The notes below the pieces were generated by a model. The model was not told the origin of the DNA, searched no databases, and saw only the letters and a program-made list of their open reading frames with translations. A DNA stretch of 64,000 nucleotides from Methylophaga sp. (GTDB lineage: Bacteria > Pseudomonadota > Gammaproteobacteria > Nitrosococcales > Methylophagaceae): contig DRHW01000012.1 in the NCBI GenBank assembly GCA_011053005.1, positions 58,395-122,394 on the forward strand. The letters are read 5' to 3'. Each line of letters begins with the position of its first letter. Position 1 is the stretch's first letter. Below, one piece after another: positions 59,515 to 64,000 of the stretch. The position numbers were made by a program, and so were the translations under genes.

Positions 59515-60798
59515 TCAAGATGAAAATAAAATTATGACTTGATAAATTTTATCATCATTTATTTTTGAATATGTCCAACCCAGTTTTTCTGTAAGTTGAG
59601 ATGTTAATTGTAAGCCAAGGCCGAAACCTAGTTCGTTAGAATTGGAAAGCTCATCAGCATATTCATACTGATTAGTAATCGTAACGCTATTTGGCGTTTG
59701 CACAATGGTTATTTCGCCTTGTTGAGTATGTTGGAATGCATTTCTGATTAAATTGCCTAACACGATTCGAACCGGATGCTCAGGTTGTATAATAACGCTA
59801 TTTGGTACTGTAGATAGCTGAATACTGATTCGTTTATCTGTCAGTAAATAACGGGACTCTTCGACTAATTGTTCCGTAATCTCATTCAATGCCAAACTCT
59901 GGCGTGACAAACACTCATTATTATCTCGACTTAACCATAATAAAGTTTCACTTAAGTTTTTCATGGTTAAACTTGCCCGATCAATTCGGTCAATAATATG
60001 ATCAAATTTAGGCTGTTCGGGTATTTTTGATGTTTGCTTAAGCTTAGCCAGTAATTCAATATTATTACGGACGATACTAATCGGCGTTCGTAATTCATGA
60101 CTAGCATAAGTCAGAAAGCGCTCTTCTCGTTCTAAGCTTTGTTGAGCAGAAGATAAACTATTACGAATTAAAGACGCCATTTCATTCAGTTCATGGTAAT
60201 AGAAATCCGGCGTCAAATTTTTTAATGTCTTAGCATTAAGCGAATGTGTCCACTTTGCCAACTCACTGACCGGTTGAGAAACACGACGGAACATCAACCA
60301 AATAATTAATGCCAGAGCAATAATAACTCCACTATTAATAAAAAATAACAATTGCTTACTTTCTTTTATATTGGCGCCGACCATTCCGGAAGCCAACGCC
60401 GCTGTTGCTATTTCACTAATAAATAAACGTTCACCATTGATATTTACTGTGATCACAAAATACAACACATCGGGACGAGCAAACCAAGATGCTTCAATAT
60501 ATTTATAAAGATGATCTTGTTGAGTAGGCTCAATAAAAGTCTCTCGTATGTTTGCTGGCTGATCCTGCCAACTGTCACTAATGATATAGCCACTAAATTC
60601 GTTGCAGTCTTTCCGCTTATCAACCGGAACAGTTTCTACATAACTTTTAGCCGCTTGTTCCATATTAGCAGCGACAATATTATCCATACCTAGAATAAAA
60701 AAATGTTTACTAATCGTGGAATAGCCAAGCACCATAACAATGCCTAGAAACAAAAAGCCCAAGGCAACGGATAACTTTAAGCTTAGTTGTTTTTTCAT
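59515..60798 (-). CDS. Sensor histidine kinase
   Basis: 427 residues. Membrane helices at about 8-28 and 150-171 enclose a periplasmic sensor of about 120 residues with DWQDQ-like polar composition and no recognised fold. A HAMP-like linker, the HisKA box TYASHELRTP (phospho-accepting His234), the N box GNLIRNAFQHT (Asn353) and a G box GFGLGL (391-396) follow. The DxGxG segment normally after the N box is missing, as in some RND-linked kinases. It overlaps the response regulator stop as ATGA. Its signal is unknown; the broken efflux operon upstream suggests a membrane or metal stress role. Confidence 0.88.
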   Translation of the reverse strand: MKKQLSLKLSVALGFLFLGIVMVLGYSTISKHFFILGMDNIVAANMEQAAKSYVETVPVDKRKDCNEFSGYIISDSWQDQPANIRETFIEPTQQDHLYKYIEASWFARPDVLYFVITVNINGERLFISEIATAALASGMVGANIKESKQLLFFINSGVIIALALIIWLMFRRVSQPVSELAKWTHSLNAKTLKNLTPDFYYHELNEMASLIRNSLSSAQQSLEREERFLTYASHELRTPISIVRNNIELLAKLKQTSKIPEQPKFDHIIDRIDRASLTMKNLSETLLWLSRDNNECLSRQSLALNEITEQLVEESRYLLTDKRISIQLSTVPNSVIIQPEHPVRIVLGNLIRNAFQHTQQGEITIVQTPNSVTITNQYEYADELSNSNELGFGLGLQLTSQLTEKLGWTYSKINDDKIYQVIILFSS

Positions 60799-61466
60799 GG
60801 TATTTCTCTTATCGCAAAACCATGCCCTGCTATGGTATGAATTAATGGCTTTGAAAACCCGCTATCAATAACTTTACGTAAATTAAATAAATGAACTTTT
60901 AGACTATTACTATCAGGCACTTCATCGCCCCAAATAACATGCTCTAGCTCACTACGTGACACAGGATTAGGCGACGCTCTTAACAACGCTTCTAATAACA
61001 GCCATGTTGTTGGTGAAAGTTTCAATAACTGTTCATTTCTCATAACTGTTTTCTGAGACAAGTTCATCGTTAAGTTGCCACATTGTAATAATTGTACTTG
61101 CCCACTACGGCGACGAGATAAGGCATTAATACGTACAACTAATTCTTCCATCTCAAAGGGTTTAACCAAATAATCATCAGTACCAGCATTAAATCCTGCG
61201 ATCTTATCCTTCAGCTGGTCTCTTGCCGTTAGCATTAAAACGGGAATATCTGTACCCGTTTTGCGTAAAGCGTCACATACTTGGAGGCCATCTAGACGAG
61301 GTAAGTTTAAATCTAACAATACAATGTCATAACGATTTTGTTGAATTAATGCTAATCCAGCAACCCCATTACTAGCATGATCACACTCAATCTTTTCAAG
61401 TGATAAATAATCAATAACTGTGTTGGCTAGATCATAATCATCTTCAATTAATAAGGCTGTTAACAT
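60795..61466 (-). CDS. OmpR/PhoB-family response regulator
   Basis: 223 residues. Receiver domain (1-118) with acidic pair Glu8-Asp9/Asp10, phospho-acceptor Asp52 in LLDLNLP, Thr79 and Lys in YLVKPF; winged-helix domain (about 125-220) with LSPTTWLLLEALLRASPNPVSRSEL and SLKVHLFNLRKVID. It should control transcription when phosphorylated by the kinase encoded next. Its ATG overlaps the last codons of the RND pump remnant (ATGTTAA), so it was once coupled to the pump. The reading frame is intact. Confidence 0.9.
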   Translation of the reverse strand: MLTALLIEDDYDLANTVIDYLSLEKIECDHASNGVAGLALIQQNRYDIVLLDLNLPRLDGLQVCDALRKTGTDIPVLMLTARDQLKDKIAGFNAGTDDYLVKPFEMEELVVRINALSRRRSGQVQLLQCGNLTMNLSQKTVMRNEQLLKLSPTTWLLLEALLRASPNPVSRSELEHVIWGDEVPDSNSLKVHLFNLRKVIDSGFSKPLIHTIAGHGFAIREIP

Positions 61467-62718
61467 GTTTGTTTACTTGTGTAGATGTTGATAAAAATGC
61501 CCTTAAAGCGAGATAAAAGTGTAAGAAAATCCAATTGAATTAGTAGTAAACTCGGTACTAATAATAACGTAATGACGGTGGCAAACATAATGCCATAACC
61601 TAATGACAACGCCGCAGGAACAAGAAACTGTGCTTGTCGAGAGGTTTCACCAAGCAAGGGCATTAGACCACAAAGGTAGTAAATGAAGTTAGTAAAACCG
61701 CACGTAACCGACTTTGATAAGCCGCACTAATCGCCGCTTTGATATCCGACATATCTTTCCTAATATCATTAAATCGCGCCACAAGTAACAAACTATCATT
61801 CACCACCACCACGCTCAATGCAATAATGCCGTTCAATGATAAGATGCCTAATGATAAATCATTCATCCAGTGGCCTAAAATAGCACCCAAGATGCCAAAT
61901 GGAATCGCCATCATGATAATAAAAGGTTGAATATAAGATTTAAGTGGAATCGCTAACAATATGTAAATTATCAATAAAGCAAACATAAACATTTGAATCA
62001 TCGATGCTTGTGTTTCTGCTTGTTGTTCGGCTTCCCCGCCAAAATGAATACCTAGCGTAGGAAACTGCTGTTCAATCGTTGGCACTACTTCACGTTTATT
62101 TAAACTCGCTAATTCTGTCGAAGATAAGGCGTCTTTATTGACATCGGCTGAGAGATATACGGCACGTTGCCCATTAATTCGCGTAATAGAATCTTTGGTG
62201 TAACAATAACTGACTGTAGCTACTGAAGATAATGGCACCACTTGCCCATTCGATGTGCGAACTTTAGCATTCATCACATCCGTTGGATTTTGTCTGTCAT
62301 CTTCTGGATAACGCGCTTTAACTTCCATTTCACCACTATTACGTTGAAACCGTTGCACAACTTGACCACTAAATGCTGATCTAAATGCTTGGCCAGCCTG
62401 CGCTAATATCTCATCATCATTAGCACGCAACTCGACACGTAACGCTTCGGACATACGAGGTGAGTTTTGTATGCTCAGTGTTCGTGCACCTTCAGGGATG
62501 CCAGCTAATTTCTGCCAGTGTCGAGTAAAATTATTCATGTCATAAGGTGCATTTTTAGCTAATTCGACCGTGACCTTTCCCGCCTGATCAGATGATGTTA
62601 ATACTTGCACATTAGTAATAGCTGACCCGAATCTAAACACTGCGTAATTCACGGTCCGTTTGGTAAGCCTTGCTCTCAATAAAGAATAAGTCGGCGTGAG
62701 TTTGTCCAAAACTAACAT
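61460..62718 (-). pseudogene. RND efflux permease remnant (5'-truncated and frameshifted)
   Basis: Two frames make one broken gene: 62718-61663 (351 residues, from a periplasmic domain into membrane helices, with AVYLSADVNKDALSS, FGGEAEQQAETQASM, IYILLAIPLKSYIQPFIIMMAIP and LSVVVVNDSLLLVARFND) and 61663-61460 (LMPLLGETSRQAQFLVPAALSLGYG). At TTFV the sequence is GTGGTCTAATG; adding one G (GTGGGTCTAATG) restores TTFVGLMPLLG, so a one-base deletion near 61668-61669 caused the shift. The first half, including membrane helices 1-6, is missing. It overlaps the response regulator start. Sequence error is possible. Confidence 0.88.
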
Positions 62719-63185
62719 CTTGATTCATCGTTTGCTCAGCATAATTACAGAAAAATAACAATTTATAGTGATTTTAAATTTAACTTGTTCATCATATGAA
62801 TATTTAACTTATCAACTGAACAGTTATCATTACCTGAACGTTCAAAAACAAGGTATTTAATAATCAGAACATTGATGCTTGAAATAACGTCTTTCATGTT
62901 TTTCAGACCATTCTATATTTTGTGTTTATGATATCGGCACTAAAAACCAACATACAAAAACCAGTTTTCAAAAAGTAAATATCTGATTCTATTTCGAGAT
63001 CAGTTGATGATTTTAATGTGATGAATCCAGTGACGGTATCTGAGTAGATCGATTGATTAAATTCCATCAGACTATCGAAATTATTTTGAATAGAATCAGT
63101 AGTGAAACAGTTTTTGAGTAGACTAATCCCAAAATGATCTTGATAAATATTTGGGGAAATCCCAACCATATTTTGATCGGTGAAT
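62719..63185. other. Unassigned AT-rich stretch where a membrane-fusion gene would be expected
   Basis: Between the outer-membrane channel remnant and the pump remnant lie about 470 bases with no RND membrane-fusion domain in any frame I translated. The minus-strand frame 63208-62903 (TTG start, 101 residues, MHWRLKNEF... SADIINTKYRMV) overlaps the channel gene end in another frame and matches no family I know; a 43-codon frame follows at about 62900. An ATG at 63189 overlaps the channel stop as ATGA and reads MNSPIKIWLG, which could be the first codons of the lost fusion gene before the frame drifts. Confidence 0.5.
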
Positions 63186-63955
63186 TCATTTTTTAATCTC
63201 CAGTGCAAGAGCTAATCCGAGACTAATTCGATTAGAGAGCAAGGCAAATATCGTGTCATTTATTTGCGAATCAAATCATACGTTTGCTGCTGTATGATCA
63301 ATAAATCAAGCATGCTAACAAGGCCTGTACGATAACTTCGTTTATAATTAATTAAATTATTATTGGCACTTTGGTATGCTACTTTCAGATGATGTAATTG
63401 TTTTTGTAAGGACTGTTCTTGACTGATGTAGTCCTCAATTTGTATTACAGCAGCTAATAATTTTTCCTTATATACTTGATAAGCAATCGCAATATCTAAT
63501 TCAGCTATTTCGGCTAATGCCCGTAATCTTCCACCTTGATAAAGTGGTGCGGTTAATTGACCGAGTAATGCCCATACCGGTGACACAAAAAGTGCATCAC
63601 GTGCCGTAGTTGCAATATTTTCAAGCATCGCCTGTACATTCAAAGAAGGTAATAGTTCTTTGTAGGCCACTTGTGTATGTAACTGAGAAGATTGAATTGA
63701 TAAATAAGCTGCTTTTAAATCAGGTCGTTGACCTAAAATTTGGCGGGGGAGCTCAGTAGGTTGTAAAACAACATCCGGATATATATCTGGAATAGCAACC
63801 TTCATGACGGTGAATTGGCCTAATAATGATTGTAAGTTTCGTAAATTCTGATCAAGTTCTTGTTCTTTTATCCAGCCTGCGACCTCTAAACATAGTACGT
63901 CACTCAAGTACAACCTAAATGCATCACTGCTGACTAAGTATTTGTCAGTGATCAT
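63186..63955 (-). pseudogene. TolC/NodT-type outer-membrane efflux channel, C-terminal remnant
   Basis: The frame 63955-63260 (231 residues) encodes the second half of an outer-membrane factor: LPRQILGQRPDLKAAYLSIQSS, the PLYQGGRL turn and the coiled YRTGLVSMLDLLIIQQQTYDL helix. It ends in a premature stop, but after a one-base deletion near 63266-63268 another frame continues QINDTIFALLSNRISLGLALALE to a TGA at 63186. The N-terminal half is missing or outside the window: an in-frame stop lies just before the first Met. With the pump remnant it marks an eroded tripartite efflux operon. Confidence 0.82.
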
Positions 63956-64000
63956 GGGTCACTTTATTTTGTCAAAAAAAAACCCAGTACTATTGAAGTA

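Noticed and set aside
62903..63208. Calling the 101-codon frame a confirmed gene
   Set aside because: TTG start, no ribosome-binding site seen, overlap with a channel gene in another frame, and no recognisable domain; kept only as part of the unassigned stretch.

Overview
The window is chromosomal DNA of a low-to-moderate GC gammaproteobacterium. The evidence is the classical gammaproteobacterial blocks (lptD-surA-pdxA-rsmA, lptF/lptG divergent from pepA-holC, valS, glyA-nrdR-ribD-ribE-ribB, pcnB-folK-panBC, miaA-hfq-hflX-hflK-hflC-yjeT-hisZ-purA), a lipid A gene (lpxB), a sodium-type flagellar stator (pomA/pomB) and an ornithine-lipid synthase of the OlsF type. A sulphur- or methylotroph-like relative of Methylophaga or Cycloclasticus would fit, but that genus-level guess is weak. 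Almost everything left of about 59.3 kb is core genome; the only clearly accessory and decaying part is the right end.

Layout. 1-5.2 kb: leuD (cut by the window edge), a YceI-like periplasmic protein, pomB and pomA, and an orphan peptide-binding lipoprotein, all on the minus strand. 5.2-8.6 kb: fabI (+) converging on hupB, tRNA-Val, tRNA-Asp and ppiD. 8.8-14.2 kb: outer-membrane biogenesis operon lptD-surA-pdxA-rsmA. 14.5-14.9 kb: tRNA-Ala and two identical tRNA-Glu genes behind a near-consensus promoter. 15.2-20 kb: yacL, lptG/lptF, pepA, holC. A 1283-residue GGDEF-EAL sensor sits between holC and valS. 26.9-35.1 kb: maeA and a complete SUF iron-sulphur operon (Rrf2 regulator, sufB, sufC, sufD, sufS, sufU, sufT). 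35.3-43 kb: FKBP isomerase, OlsF-like acyltransferase, UPF0114, panD-panC-panB, deoxynucleoside kinase, folK, pcnB. 43.1-49.7 kb: rnhB, lpxB, ribB(RibA-like), ribE, ribD, nrdR, glyA, transcribed as one minus-strand run. 49.8-59.2 kb: a beta-hydroxyacid dehydrogenase, then the rho-miaA-hfq-hflX-hflK-hflC-yjeT-hisZ-purA run. 59.5-64 kb: a two-component system downstream of a broken RND efflux operon.

The most useful new observations are regulatory. (1) The OlsF-like gene has 11-bp-phased PHO-box half-sites and a -10 element, which fits phosphate-starvation lipid remodelling. (2) The SUF regulator gene has a promoter whose -10 is embedded in a palindrome matching the core of the IscR type-1 site. 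(3) A 28-codon open frame with a strong ribosome-binding site ends in an ATGA overlap with ribD, which has no good ribosome-binding site of its own. (4) rho has a clear promoter with a stem-loop starting at the predicted transcript 5' end, and an 18-bp palindrome covers the rho/miaA junction. (5) The RND operon carries two independent one-base deletions, lacks its membrane-fusion gene and the first half of the pump, yet its two-component system still reads through. I saw no CRISPR array, transposase, phage gene, rRNA or riboswitch. I found no convincing wholly new multi-gene system; the novelty candidates are small and regulatory.
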